A DNA stretch of 64,000 nt, taken from contig JAIXOR010000059.1 in assembly GCA_027486655.1 (NCBI GenBank), positions 62,001 through 126,000 on the forward strand. The letters are read 5' to 3'. A program made the translations under genes and the position numbers. The DNA is from Verrucomicrobiaceae bacterium. GTDB taxonomy: Bacteria > Verrucomicrobiota > Verrucomicrobiia > Verrucomicrobiales > Akkermansiaceae. Shown piece by piece: positions 43,163 through 52,272 of this stretch. Below the pieces are notes generated by a model. It had not been told where the DNA came from. It saw only the letters and a list, made by a program, of their open reading frames with translations, and ran no database searches. The stretch's first letter is position 1; every line of letters starts with the position of its first letter.

Positions 43163-45328
43163 TCACTTCTTCTTCCCGCCCGCGTCGCGGTTGGATGCGT
43201 CCACGTCGATCTGGGAATCGAAGGGTTTGGAGGTGTCCTTTCCGCGCAGAGCCGCAAGGTCGCGTGCTGGCAGGGATTTCCGGATCCCGTCGATCTGCAG
43301 GCCGATGTCCTTGACGAAAGCTTTCACAAAACCCGCGGGAAGGCCTTCCATGCCTTCGGGAATGCGGACTGTTAGATGATCCGGATCGATGAACGGCGTG
43401 GCGTCCTGCAACTCCTTGTTGTCCTCCTCGACGAGTTCCTTGAAATGCGCGGCCGCGCCCGACTTCCGCATCGCGGTCTCGCAACCGGCGATCACATTGC
43501 CACGGATCACCACGTTGTGCGGAGTCCGCGTGTCGCGATCAAGGATGCGGAACAACTCCGGATACCTCGATTTCCAGGGTTCCTCGCGATAGGGAACGGA
43601 TGCGAGGTCCGCCGCAAACCCCGGATCCTGGATCGTGTATCCCCGGCTCACTCCGCGGGAATCGATGTGGATGCCGCGCGTGCATTCGAGAAACAGGTTG
43701 TTCACCAGCCGTTGATCGTGCCCGCCGCCGATGAATCCGCCGCTGGCCGCCTTCCAGACGATGTTGCCCTCGATCAGCGATCCGCAGCTGCCATCATCCA
43801 TGTAAAGCGCGTTGGCGTTCATGCTGTGATGGATGAAGTTGTGCCGGATGATGTTGCCGCGGGCGGTCCATGCGGAGTTGGTGTAGATGGCGCCGAGATC
43901 GCTGGAGCCCAGGCCGACCCGATAGATTTCGTTGCGCTCGATGAGGTTGTCATTTCCGCCAAACACGATGCCCGCGTTCGGTACGTCGTGAATGCGGTTG
44001 TGGCGCACCACATTGCCCACGGTCTCCGAGCGCCGACCTTCGCCCGCGGTGATCGCCGGGACCGGGGAATGCGCACCGGTGTGGTGGATGTGGTTGTTGA
44101 GGATCCGGTGCCCGCCGGGCGTCAGCGACTTGCGGATGCCTCCGGTGAAACGCACGCCCTCGCGGCCGGTGCCGGTGATTTCGCACGAGCGCACCTCGTG
44201 GCGGGTTCCTCCAGTGAGGTTCACCCCGCACTCGGCGGTGTCACGGATCCGGCAGGCTTCCACGCACACTCCGGTCCCGCCGCGAACGGTGATTCCGTTT
44301 CCAAATCCTCCGGCGATGTCGAGATCCCTGAAAACCACATGGGAGGCATCCCGGAGTTCCACCACCGCGGCGCGTGCGGCGGAAATCACCACCCGCCCTT
44401 TTCCCGGTGGCCAGAAAAACAGGGTCCGTCCCTTGGCATCCACACTCCACTCGCCGGGCTCGTCGATTTCCTCCAACAGGTTGACCGCCTGCCATTGCTC
44501 CTCGCCAAGCTTGCCGGCGTGGCCCGCTCCATACTTCGATCCGATCCCGCCGGGCACGGGCACTGCGAAGCGGATGGTTTTGGTCGCCGGGTCGACCGAG
44601 GCCACCCTCACCGATTGCCGCGTCCAAGGCACGCGCCAGAACCCTCGCAGCCAGAGACCATCTTCGGAGGCCGCTTGGATCCAACGTTCAGCCCGCTCGT
44701 TGCGATACTTGAACACGCCGCCGTGCTTGGCCGGAGACATCGCCCGATCCAGCACCTCCCCCATGCGCTCGTAGCCTTGGTTCGGCCAGCGGGACAGCGG
44801 CATTCTCAGCCCCTCGTGATACAACTCCAGCCACGCATGACCTCCGAACAGCTCAGGCGGACGCGTGACCCGCACACCGAACTCCGCCAGATCAAGGGCG
44901 ACCACCCGGCTGCGGGCTTCCGGAACCATCCGCGCGAGCAAGGAGGGATCGCGCACGGGTTGGAAGTCCTCCGTGCCCACCTGCCTGCCCAGCGAAAGCG
45001 TCGCCCGCCCCCCCGCGGCCGGGCGGATGGATGTCGGTGCCTGTGCCGTGCCGGAATGACGCGCATCCAGCACAAGCGGGCGGTCGGCCAGGTAAGTCCC
45101 CGGCGCGAGAACCAATTCCACCGCCTTGGAAGGATCGGCCTTCCGGCGCGCGGCAAGGGCCTCCAGCGCCCGGTGCATCCCGACCACCGGCGTCGATGCG
45201 GAGGATCCATCCCCCTCCTTGCCGGATGCAGCCACATGAAGAACCGCCCCGCACAACACATCGGTCATCAGGAAAGGCAGCGTCAGCAGTATGGCTCGGG
45301 TCATCGGAACGAAGGAGGGGTTTGCCAT
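43163..45328 (-). CDS. Exported right-handed beta-helix protein, possible GH141-like glycosidase
   Basis: A 721-residue exported protein with a signal sequence (MTRAILLTLPFLMTDVLCGA). The middle shows parallel beta-helix coils with repeating short strands and turns: VVFRDLDIAGGFGNGITVRGG, EVRSCEITGTGREGVRFTGG, NVVRHNRIHDVPNAGIVFGGNDNLIERNEIY, GNIIRHNFIHHSMNANALYMDDG and SLIEGNIVWKAASGGFIGGGHDQRLVNNLF. This matches the beta-helix enzymes of the GH141/pectate-lyase type, whose best-known member is an alpha-L-fucosidase/xylanase. It is divergent from a GH95-like gene with 100 bp between starts, so the two are probably regulated together. Starts at 45352, 45328 and 45304 are in frame; I chose 45328 with low certainty. 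The catalytic role is inferred. Confidence 0.72.
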   Translation of the reverse strand: MANPSFVPMTRAILLTLPFLMTDVLCGAVLHVAASGKEGDGSSASTPVVGMHRALEALAARRKADPSKAVELVLAPGTYLADRPLVLDARHSGTAQAPTSIRPAAGGRATLSLGRQVGTEDFQPVRDPSLLARMVPEARSRVVALDLAEFGVRVTRPPELFGGHAWLELYHEGLRMPLSRWPNQGYERMGEVLDRAMSPAKHGGVFKYRNERAERWIQAASEDGLWLRGFWRVPWTRQSVRVASVDPATKTIRFAVPVPGGIGSKYGAGHAGKLGEEQWQAVNLLEEIDEPGEWSVDAKGRTLFFWPPGKGRVVISAARAAVVELRDASHVVFRDLDIAGGFGNGITVRGGTGVCVEACRIRDTAECGVNLTGGTRHEVRSCEITGTGREGVRFTGGIRKSLTPGGHRILNNHIHHTGAHSPVPAITAGEGRRSETVGNVVRHNRIHDVPNAGIVFGGNDNLIERNEIYRVGLGSSDLGAIYTNSAWTARGNIIRHNFIHHSMNANALYMDDGSCGSLIEGNIVWKAASGGFIGGGHDQRLVNNLFLECTRGIHIDSRGVSRGYTIQDPGFAADLASVPYREEPWKSRYPELFRILDRDTRTPHNVVIRGNVIAGCETAMRKSGAAAHFKELVEEDNKELQDATPFIDPDHLTVRIPEGMEGLPAGFVKAFVKDIGLQIDGIRKSLPARDLAALRGKDTSKPFDSQIDVDASNRDAGGKKK

Positions 45329-45428
45329 CAGGAGTTCGCCCCCTACGCGCATCTTGGCAAGTCCCCTTTCAACGATGGAATCCGGGATCCTCCCGCGTAT
45401 CCCATGAAACTCATTTCACCCATCCGCC

Positions 45429-47747
45429 ATGAAAGCCCTGCTTCTCGCCGCACTGTTTGTCGTTTGCGCCCATTTCAACAAATCCGCGGCCTCCGAGCAT
45501 CCGGTGGAATCGCTGGTGAACTGGGAGGACTTTCTCAGCCGCCATGATCCACTCTGGGAGCAACTTCCCAGGCAGTGGAACGAAGGGGCCTTCGTCGGCA
45601 ACGGCCAGCTCGGAATGATGGTCTACGCCACCCTCAAGGACAACCGCATCGACTTCCACCTCGGTCGACAGGATGTGACCGACCACCGCAAGGCCCCCGA
45701 TCGCAAGACGTCGATGGGCGTGCCCGGCGCATCCGTGCTCTGGGACCACCCGCGCCTCGACATCGGCCGCATGGCGCTCCGCCCCGCAGGCCGCATCCAG
45801 GATGGCACGATGCGGATGCACCTCTGGAATGCGGAAATCACCGGCAGCGTCGTGACCGACCTCGGGGAACTGAAAATCCGCGCCTACACACCGCGCGACC
45901 GGATGGTCCAGATCATCGAGGTGGTCTCGTCCGAAAAGACCCCGGATGGGAAACCCGCACTCTGGAAATGGGACTTTCTTCCCGGCAACCCGATGTCGCC
46001 CCGCGCCCAGGTCTTTCCCGATCAGGCGAAGAAATCCAACTACGTCACCAATCCGAATCCGGTTGCCGGTGAGACCGCCGGAGTGAAGACCTGCGTGCAG
46101 CCCCTTCTCGCCGGGGGCGACTACGCCACCGCCTGGCAGGAAAAGAAACGCGCGGACGCCCACGCATCCACCCTCTTCATCGCCACCGCCAATGAGATCC
46201 CCGCCGCCGGTGCCTCCGCGGCCGCCGCCGTGAAGGAGGTGAAGGAGGCCGCGGAACTTCCCGCCGTGGATGTTCTAACAGCCCACCGCGGCTGGTGGCA
46301 CGCGTTCTATCCGGAATCCTTCCTCACCATCCCGGACGCGCGTCTCGAAGCCTTCTATTGGATCCAGATCTACAAGTTCGCCAGCGCCTCGCGCGAGGGC
46401 GGACCGGCCGTGGACCTCTTCGGCCCCTGGTTCCGCGTGAGCCAGTGGCCGGGCATCTGGTGGAACCTCAACATCCAACTCACCTACTGGCCCGCCTACG
46501 CAGGCAACCGCCTCGCCCTCGGCACCAACTACCTCGACGTCGTGGACCGCCACTTCGACGACCTGCTGAAGGGATTCATCCAGGCACCCACTCTCGGCGA
46601 CTTCGCCTGGGCCATGCACAACTACTGGTGGCAGCTCCGTTTCGCCGGCGACTGGAAGGGCGTCAACGATCGCTGGCTGCCCAAGGCCAAGGCCGTGCTC
46701 GCCGGTTACCTCCCGCGCCTTCGCAAGAACCCGGAGGGCCGTCTGGAACTCACCGAAATGGGCTCGCCGGAATACAACGGATTCAAAACCTATCCGAACA
46801 CCAACTACAACCTCCACCTCCTCCGCTGGCTGCTCAACGCCCTGCTGGAAGCGGACGCACGCAGCGGCAAACCCGCGGACCCCGCCGCCGCGGAATGGAA
46901 ACGCATCCTCGGCGAACTCATCCCCTGCCCCGCCGATGAAAACGGGCTGCGCATCGCCTCCAACCAGCCGATCGACATGTCCCACCGCCACTTCTCCCAC
47001 CTGCTCGGGCTCTATCCGCTCTATCAGCTGGATCCGGACTCCGCCGCCGACCGCGAGCTCGTGGTGAAGTCCGTGCTGCACTGGCACCGCATCGGCGGAG
47101 GCAAGGCCCTTGCCGGCTACTCCTACACCGGCGGGGCCTCGCTCTACGCCTCCCTCGGCATGGGCAACGAGGCACACGGCATGCTGCGTGACTTTCTAAC
47201 AGGCAACATCGGTATCAGCGAGCTGCTGCCCAACACGATGTATGTCGAAAGCGGCGGCCGCAACCCCGTGATCGAAACACCCCTCAGCGGCGCATCCGCC
47301 ACCATGGACCTCCTGCTCCAAAGCTGGGGCGGAAAAATCCGCATCTTCCCCGCCATGCCCGCCGCCTGGAAGGACGCCGCCTTCGACAAACTCCGAGCCA
47401 TGGACGGCTTCGTCGTCAGCGCGATCCGGAAAAACGGCAATACCCAATGGGTCGCCATCACCAGCGAGGCCGGCGAACCGTGCCGCATCCACGTGCCGGA
47501 CTGGCGCATGGCTCCCCGCGCCGAAGGAACGCGCAAACACCAGCTGCGTCCCGGCAAGCGTCCCGGCGAATTTGAAATCGATCTCCGCAAGGGCGAAAGC
47601 GTGCTGCTTTTCCCCGGAAGAGCCACCGGTGGCGCTTCCGTCCAGGCCCTCCCGATCGCTCCCGGCGACCGCAACCTCTACGGCGTCAAAAAAGGCAGGC
47701 ATCTCAAGAAAACCCAGGCCTGGCCGGAAGTCCCGCTGCCGGACTGA
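45429..47747 (+). CDS. GH95-family glycosidase (alpha-L-fucosidase-like)
   Basis: A 772-residue exported enzyme with signal MKALLLAALFVVCAHFNKSAA. The N-terminal beta domain begins QWNEGAFVGNGQLGMMVYATLKDNRIDFHLGRQDV, the family opening. The (alpha/alpha)6 barrel includes FASASREGGPAVDLFGPWFRV, WPGIWWNLNIQLTYWPAYAGNR, LELTEMGSPEYNGF and SHRHFSHLLGLYPLYQLDP, and closes with SWGGKIRIFPAMPAAWKDAAFDKLRAMDGF, diagnostic of GH95. GH95 enzymes remove fucose or galactose from plant and algal glycans by an inverting mechanism using Glu/Asp residues. The divergent beta-helix gene supports a fucose-containing substrate. Two dispersed heptamers (46274 and 47195) sit here on CTA-ACA (Leu-Thr) codon pairs. 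Confidence 0.87.
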   Translation: MKALLLAALFVVCAHFNKSAASEHPVESLVNWEDFLSRHDPLWEQLPRQWNEGAFVGNGQLGMMVYATLKDNRIDFHLGRQDVTDHRKAPDRKTSMGVPGASVLWDHPRLDIGRMALRPAGRIQDGTMRMHLWNAEITGSVVTDLGELKIRAYTPRDRMVQIIEVVSSEKTPDGKPALWKWDFLPGNPMSPRAQVFPDQAKKSNYVTNPNPVAGETAGVKTCVQPLLAGGDYATAWQEKKRADAHASTLFIATANEIPAAGASAAAAVKEVKEAAELPAVDVLTAHRGWWHAFYPESFLTIPDARLEAFYWIQIYKFASASREGGPAVDLFGPWFRVSQWPGIWWNLNIQLTYWPAYAGNRLALGTNYLDVVDRHFDDLLKGFIQAPTLGDFAWAMHNYWWQLRFAGDWKGVNDRWLPKAKAVLAGYLPRLRKNPEGRLELTEMGSPEYNGFKTYPNTNYNLHLLRWLLNALLEADARSGKPADPAAAEWKRILGELIPCPADENGLRIASNQPIDMSHRHFSHLLGLYPLYQLDPDSAADRELVVKSVLHWHRIGGGKALAGYSYTGGASLYASLGMGNEAHGMLRDFLTGNIGISELLPNTMYVESGGRNPVIETPLSGASATMDLLLQSWGGKIRIFPAMPAAWKDAAFDKLRAMDGFVVSAIRKNGNTQWVAITSEAGEPCRIHVPDWRMAPRAEGTRKHQLRPGKRPGEFEIDLRKGESVLLFPGRATGGASVQALPIAPGDRNLYGVKKGRHLKKTQAWPEVPLPD

Positions 47748-47823
47748 CAGCTTCATCATTCCCTCACGGGTTTTTCACCAAGCGGGGATCGCCACCCCAG
47801 CCCGCGTCCGCAAGACTCGTTCC

Positions 47824-48303
47824 ATGACCGTTCTGGGACAGATCCGCGCCGCCATCCTCATCGTCATCATCGGCTTGGTCCTCAGCGGAGTCACCGCATT
47901 TCCGCTGCTCCATGAGATGAACCTGCTCTCCGCCATCCTCGCCGGAGACTCACTCGACCCCGCAGCCCACCAGGGCCTCGTGCGATGGATCCTCACCGTG
48001 CGCGAGGGGCTCCACGTCACCTATCAGAAATACCCCTTCATCGCCTACGGCACCGACTGGCTCGCCTTCGCCCACCTCATGATCGCGCTCTTCTTCATCC
48101 TGCCCTGGCGCGATCCGGTGAGATACGAAGGTGTGCTGCGGATCGGCGTGGCTATGTCAGTGCTGGTCGTCCCGCTCGCCCACCTCTGCGGCCCCCTACG
48201 CGGCATCCCCTTCGGCTGGCGCATGATCGACTGCTCCTTCGGCATCCTCTGCCTCCCCCCTCTCCTCTTCGCCCTCCACCGCACCCGCAGTCTCCAGTCC
48301 TGA
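47824..48303 (+). CDS. Polytopic membrane protein of unknown function
   Basis: A 159-residue protein with four predicted spans: AAILIVIIGLVLSGVTAFPLL, WLAFAHLMIALFFILPW, GVLRIGVAMSVLVVPLAHLC and DCSFGILCLPPLLFALHRT. Short loops carry conserved-looking features (REGLHVTYQKYPFIAYGTDW, RGIPFGWRMID), in a pattern seen in small uncharacterised membrane proteins of Bacteroidota and Verrucomicrobiota. No function is known. The ATG at 47824 is chosen as the first Met before the first helix. It follows the GH95 gene by 76 bp, so it could be co-transcribed or independent. It is convergent with rapA, and a long palindrome lies between them. Confidence 0.7.
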   Translation: MTVLGQIRAAILIVIIGLVLSGVTAFPLLHEMNLLSAILAGDSLDPAAHQGLVRWILTVREGLHVTYQKYPFIAYGTDWLAFAHLMIALFFILPWRDPVRYEGVLRIGVAMSVLVVPLAHLCGPLRGIPFGWRMIDCSFGILCLPPLLFALHRTRSLQS

Positions 48304-48339
48304 TCCCCTTTCCGCCCACGAACCCCACCCGCCCCCCGT

Positions 48340-48373
48340 ACGGATTATCTGTGCGGCCGCATCGATAATCCGT
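48340..48373. repeat. 34-bp imperfect palindrome between convergent genes
   Basis: Outer arms ACGGATTATC (48340-48349) and GATAATCCGT (48364-48373), with a palindromic TGCGGCCGCA in the centre, pair at 15 of 17 positions. It lies between the stops of the membrane protein gene and rapA. It may be a bidirectional terminator without a T-run or a protein-binding site. Confidence 0.6.
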
Positions 48374-48390
48374 CACGGCGGGTGGATGGA

Positions 48391-51081
48391 TCACATGCGC
48401 CAGACGAGGCGCAGGGAGTCGAGGCGGAGGCGGGGGAAGTCGATGGCGGTGATGACCTCGTCCCGCAGTCGGCGGAGTCCGTGGATTTCGTCGGCCGAGA
48501 CCATCGGGTTGCGGGATGCGAGGTCTTGGAGGCGCTTGAGTTCGGCATCGAGGGATTCCGCGGCGCGGGTGCCGGCGGTTTCGATGAGTGCGGCGCTCTG
48601 GCGGGTGGCGATCGAGCGTGAGGCATCGAGCATCATGGGGAACATCTCGCGGCGGAAGGTTTCCTGGCCGACCAATCCGCGTGGATCTGCTGGGCGCAGT
48701 GCGGAGGCGGGAGGAGGATCGGCGGGGCGGCCCTGATGATCGGTGCAGGTGCGGATGACGGTGGGTGGCAGGAAGCGGTCGATCTGAAGCCGGGTGGGTG
48801 CGGTGGATTCGAGGATCCATGCGCATTCGAGCAACACGCCCTTGCCGCTGCCGGATTTCCAGACGGCGAAGGAGGCGTTGCCGGTCTCGCCATGGAGCAG
48901 TTGGTCGAGGGCGCCGAGAAACACCGGATGATCCGCGGTGAGGTAGGCGAGGTCCTCACGGGCAAGCGCCGTGGTGCGATCGAAGGTGGCGGAGAGTCCC
49001 TCCGGCGGCAGGTCGGCAAAGGCCTCGCTGTGGCGCTGGCCGCGGTGGAAATGATAGGCGCGGGAAAACAGGTCCGAGACATCGAGGCCGAGGCGGTCGA
49101 ACAGGTGGACGACGAAGCGTTCGAACCGCGGGTCGTCGCCGGCGGAGCGGATCTCCTCTAACAACGAAGCCGCGGCGGATGGCGGTGGCGCGCCGAGTTC
49201 GATGAGACGGTCGTGTCCGGTGGAGAGCTCGCGGGAGATCCGGTCCTTGAGAGTTCGGCTGCGCTGGAGGAAGGTCCCCAGGTTTTGGGGGTCGAGGGAA
49301 TCGAGCTCCGGGAGCAGGGCGGCGGCGAGGGCGGTGGCCCCTTTGAGCGGGCGGCTGAAGGCATCCAGTCCTTCGTGGAGCCAGCGGGCGTGCCATTCCG
49401 AGCGGCTGCCGCGGCCGAAGGGGACGTGGATGTGGACGGTGCCGGTCTGGCCGATGCGGTCGAGGCGGCCGATGCGCTGCTCTAACAACTCCGGATCACG
49501 TGGCAGCCCGAAGAGCACGAGGTGGCGGGCGAACTGGAAATTGCGGCCCTCGCTGCCGATTTCCGAGCAGATCAGGATGCGTGCGCCGTCGGGGTCGGCG
49601 AACCACGCGGCGTTGCGATCCCGCTGGAGCAGGGTGAGTTCTTCGTGGAAGAGCGCGGCTTCGATCTGGATCCCGGCGAGCAGTTTCCCATGCACGGCGA
49701 TGGCGGCATCAGGCGAGGAGGTGATGAGCAGCACTTTGGCATCCTGCGGCAGCGAGCGGAGCAGCCCGGCCAGCCAGGTGTAGGGGGACTCGCCCTCCTC
49801 CAGCGGATGAAGTTGAGGCCGGCGCTCCGGGAATCCGCTGAGACGTTCACGGGTATTTCGGAACAGGACGCGCCCGGTGCCGAAGGAATCGATCAATCCG
49901 GAAACCAGCGGCGCGCGCGCGGATTCATCGCCGCCGAGGAGCGCGTCGAGGTGGGCCATCGCACGTGGGGAGTTGGCCGCGAACGATGCGATGCCGTCCG
50001 GAATGCCGCCGGATTTCAAGGTTTCCACGGCGGCGGCGAGCGGGGCGTAGGCGGCGGCTTCCGCCGCAAAGGCGTCGAGATCCGGATAGCGCTCGGGCTC
50101 CAGCAGACGGAGCCGGGCGAAGTGCCCGGCTGGTCCGAGCTGCTGGGGCGTGGCAGTGAGCAAGAGCAGCGAGGGGATGGCGAGAGCGAGCGATTCCACC
50201 ATCGCATAGGCCTCGGAAGGTGCGCCGGGCGACCATTCGAGGTGGTGGGCTTCATCGACGATGAGCAGCTCGAATCCGGCATCCCGGGCCTGGGCGGCGC
50301 GTTCCGGATCGTCTGTTAGGAAACCGGTGGCGGCGAGGACGAGCTGGGAGTCGAGAAACGGATTGGTTTCCGGGTCGTGGGCCTGGATGGATTGGCAGCG
50401 GTCCTCATCGAAGATGGCGAAAAGCAGGTTGAAGCGGCGGAGGAGTTCGACGAACCACTGGTGGACGAGGGGCTCCGGCACAAGGATGAGGATCCGCGCG
50501 GCGAGGCCGGTGAGGTGGAGTCGATGCAGGATGAGGCAGGCTTCGATGGTTTTTCCAAGGCCCACCTCATCCGCGAGGAGGACGCGCGGATGAAACCTGG
50601 CGGCGGTCTCAGAAACGATGGCGAGCTGGTGGGGAATGAGGTCGATGCGGGCGCCGGCGTAGCCACGGGCGGGCGACTGGCGGATGCGGGTGTTCCAATC
50701 GAGCGCCTCAAGGCGCAGGTCGAACTCTCGGGGAGGGTCCGCGAGGCCGGCGAGCAGGCGCTTGTCCGGACGGATGAAATGAAGGGTGTCTAACAACTCC
50801 TCCTCCGGCACCCGGACTCCGAGGCAGTCGTATGACAACCGTTCGCCCTCGTGATGGATCGAGGCGACCACCAGTTCGCGTCCATCGCGATGATGAATGG
50901 TGTCCCCCGGCTCGAAGCGCACCCGGACGAGTGGCGCGGTGCTGAGGGCGTAGGCCCGGGTTTCCTCGGCGGCGGGGAAGCGCAGCCGGACGATGTCCCC
51001 CTCCACGGAAATGACGCGGCCCAGACCGAGCGCGGGTTCGGAGGTGGAAATCCATCGCTGGCCGGGGGCGGGGCGTGACAT
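48391..51081 (-). CDS. rapA: RNA polymerase-associated SNF2-type ATPase RapA (HepA)
   Basis: An 896-residue protein that recycles stalled RNA polymerase. The N-terminal Tudor-like beta domains are seen in MSRPAPGQRWISTSEPALGL, then GRVISVEGDIVRLRFPAAEE and FEPGDTIHHRDGRELVV. The SNF2 motor follows: HPRVLLADEVGLGKTIEACLIL (Walker A), LLIVDEAHHLEW, LLLLTATPQQ, and the second RecA lobe with ARILICSEIGSEGRNFQFARHLVLFGLPRDPELLEQRIGRLDRIGQ. The C-terminal RapA domain covers the last 350 residues. It is shorter than E. coli RapA (968 residues) but keeps its architecture. The start at 51081 is chosen; the longer frame to 51195 overlaps the divergent gene's promoter. Four heptamers lie in this gene. 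Very secure. Confidence 0.92.
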   Translation of the reverse strand: MSRPAPGQRWISTSEPALGLGRVISVEGDIVRLRFPAAEETRAYALSTAPLVRVRFEPGDTIHHRDGRELVVASIHHEGERLSYDCLGVRVPEEELLDTLHFIRPDKRLLAGLADPPREFDLRLEALDWNTRIRQSPARGYAGARIDLIPHQLAIVSETAARFHPRVLLADEVGLGKTIEACLILHRLHLTGLAARILILVPEPLVHQWFVELLRRFNLLFAIFDEDRCQSIQAHDPETNPFLDSQLVLAATGFLTDDPERAAQARDAGFELLIVDEAHHLEWSPGAPSEAYAMVESLALAIPSLLLLTATPQQLGPAGHFARLRLLEPERYPDLDAFAAEAAAYAPLAAAVETLKSGGIPDGIASFAANSPRAMAHLDALLGGDESARAPLVSGLIDSFGTGRVLFRNTRERLSGFPERRPQLHPLEEGESPYTWLAGLLRSLPQDAKVLLITSSPDAAIAVHGKLLAGIQIEAALFHEELTLLQRDRNAAWFADPDGARILICSEIGSEGRNFQFARHLVLFGLPRDPELLEQRIGRLDRIGQTGTVHIHVPFGRGSRSEWHARWLHEGLDAFSRPLKGATALAAALLPELDSLDPQNLGTFLQRSRTLKDRISRELSTGHDRLIELGAPPPSAAASLLEEIRSAGDDPRFERFVVHLFDRLGLDVSDLFSRAYHFHRGQRHSEAFADLPPEGLSATFDRTTALAREDLAYLTADHPVFLGALDQLLHGETGNASFAVWKSGSGKGVLLECAWILESTAPTRLQIDRFLPPTVIRTCTDHQGRPADPPPASALRPADPRGLVGQETFRREMFPMMLDASRSIATRQSAALIETAGTRAAESLDAELKRLQDLASRNPMVSADEIHGLRRLRDEVITAIDFPRLRLDSLRLVWRM

Positions 51082-51150
51082 GCGGGTTGGCGTATAGAAG
51101 CGGGACGGGACGGGGTCGAGGCCAATGGCAGCGGCGCGGGCACGAATTTT

Positions 51151-51179
51151 TTGACAGTCCGCCCGCGGAGAGCGCAGCA
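51151..51179 (+). promoter_or_regulatory. Candidate promoter of the secreted protein gene at 51189
   Basis: A run of T and then TTGACA (51151-51156, a perfect -35), a 17-base spacer and a weak -10 GCAGCA (51174-51179), ending only 9 bases before the ATG. The same short-leader layout occurs before the Hsp70 gene. The -10 is poor. Confidence 0.35.
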
Positions 51180-51188
51180 TCCGCCGCG

Positions 51189-52244
51189 ATGACACGCCCC
51201 CCCGTTCTCATGCTCCTGATGGTTTCCCGGATGATCGCCGCTCCGGCGGTGACGACGCTCACGCTGGTGGACGAGCCGGGATACAACACGCTCCAGATCA
51301 CGGTGAGCGGCCAGTATCTCTCGACCTCCCACACGCAGAGCAAGCTGACCGGCACGGTGGGTGCCTGGCTGGATGTGGATCACCCGAGCGAGACCACCCG
51401 CGAGCTCACCTTGTTCAACGGGTTGATTGCGGGCAGTGATTTCTCGGCCACGGGCACCGCATCGAGCTTCGGGTTTCCGTTAGGCACCTATCAGCTCAAC
51501 GCGACGGGTCTTGCCGGAACATTCTTCACCATTCAAGCGCCGGGGACGGTGACTCCGGCGACGGGCACCTTCAACGCCGCCCAACACCGGTTCGTGATCG
51601 ATCAGGGAACGGTCACCGGAAACGCCTTGGGGCAGTCCTATCAGTCCGCCTTCAACAGCCAGAATCCCTTCGCGGGGACGGGATCGGGGACCGGATCCGT
51701 CACACTGACGCCGGCGGGTGCGGATGCGGATTCGATCCTCTATCAGGTCGTGGTGGTGGTGCCCGGAGTAAGTGTGAGCGACTCGATGCTGGTGGGCAAT
51801 CCGCCGTTCACCAGCAACGTCACGGTGACCGGCACCGGCACGATCAAGGCGGCGGGCGTGATCGACGTGCCGCGCAGCGGATACGTGGCCTGGACGCTTC
51901 GCGAGGGGATCGGAGGAGCCCCCTTCAACGGCGATGTGAATGGCGACGGAGTGTCCAACGGCATGGCGTGGGCGATGGGGCTCGGATCCCTGCCATCGGC
52001 AGCGGCGCATTTGCCGCGGGTCACCTCTTCGGAGCCTCCGGAATTTGAGATTCCATTCGCCAACGGCGGATCGAGGGCACCGTTGTGGATCGAAGTGGCG
52101 GAATCCCCCGGTGTCTGGACCGTGCTGCCTCCGGAGGATTGTTCGGCAGGAGAGAACCCGCTGTCGGTGGGGACGCAGGGCACGGTGCGGGTGGCCGCGA
52201 CGGGAGCCAGCCGCCGATTCATCCGTTTGCGGACGGAGGAATGA
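51189..52244 (+). CDS. Secreted beta-rich protein with C-terminal DxNGDG module
   Basis: A 351-residue exported protein with a signal region MTRPPVLMLLMVSRMIAAPA. The body is Ser/Thr/Gly-rich beta sequence (TTLTLVDEPGYNTLQITVSGQYL, SDFSATGTASSFGFPLGTYQ, GTGSGTGSVTLTPAGADADS, SNVTVTGTGTIKAAG), with no recognised family. A calcium-loop-like DVNGDGVSNGMAWAMGLG begins at about residue 249, and a roughly 95-residue tail closes with ASRRFIRLRTEE. That tail repeats the layout of the modules in the genes at 8150, 35088 and 55040, including a W at a fixed place (SPGVWTVLP). It is divergent from rapA. It is likely extracellular or on the outer surface; function unknown. Confidence 0.68.
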   Translation: MTRPPVLMLLMVSRMIAAPAVTTLTLVDEPGYNTLQITVSGQYLSTSHTQSKLTGTVGAWLDVDHPSETTRELTLFNGLIAGSDFSATGTASSFGFPLGTYQLNATGLAGTFFTIQAPGTVTPATGTFNAAQHRFVIDQGTVTGNALGQSYQSAFNSQNPFAGTGSGTGSVTLTPAGADADSILYQVVVVVPGVSVSDSMLVGNPPFTSNVTVTGTGTIKAAGVIDVPRSGYVAWTLREGIGGAPFNGDVNGDGVSNGMAWAMGLGSLPSAAAHLPRVTSSEPPEFEIPFANGGSRAPLWIEVAESPGVWTVLPPEDCSAGENPLSVGTQGTVRVAATGASRRFIRLRTEE

Positions 52245-52272
52245 GCCGGGGAGGCCGGAGGAGGCCGATGTA

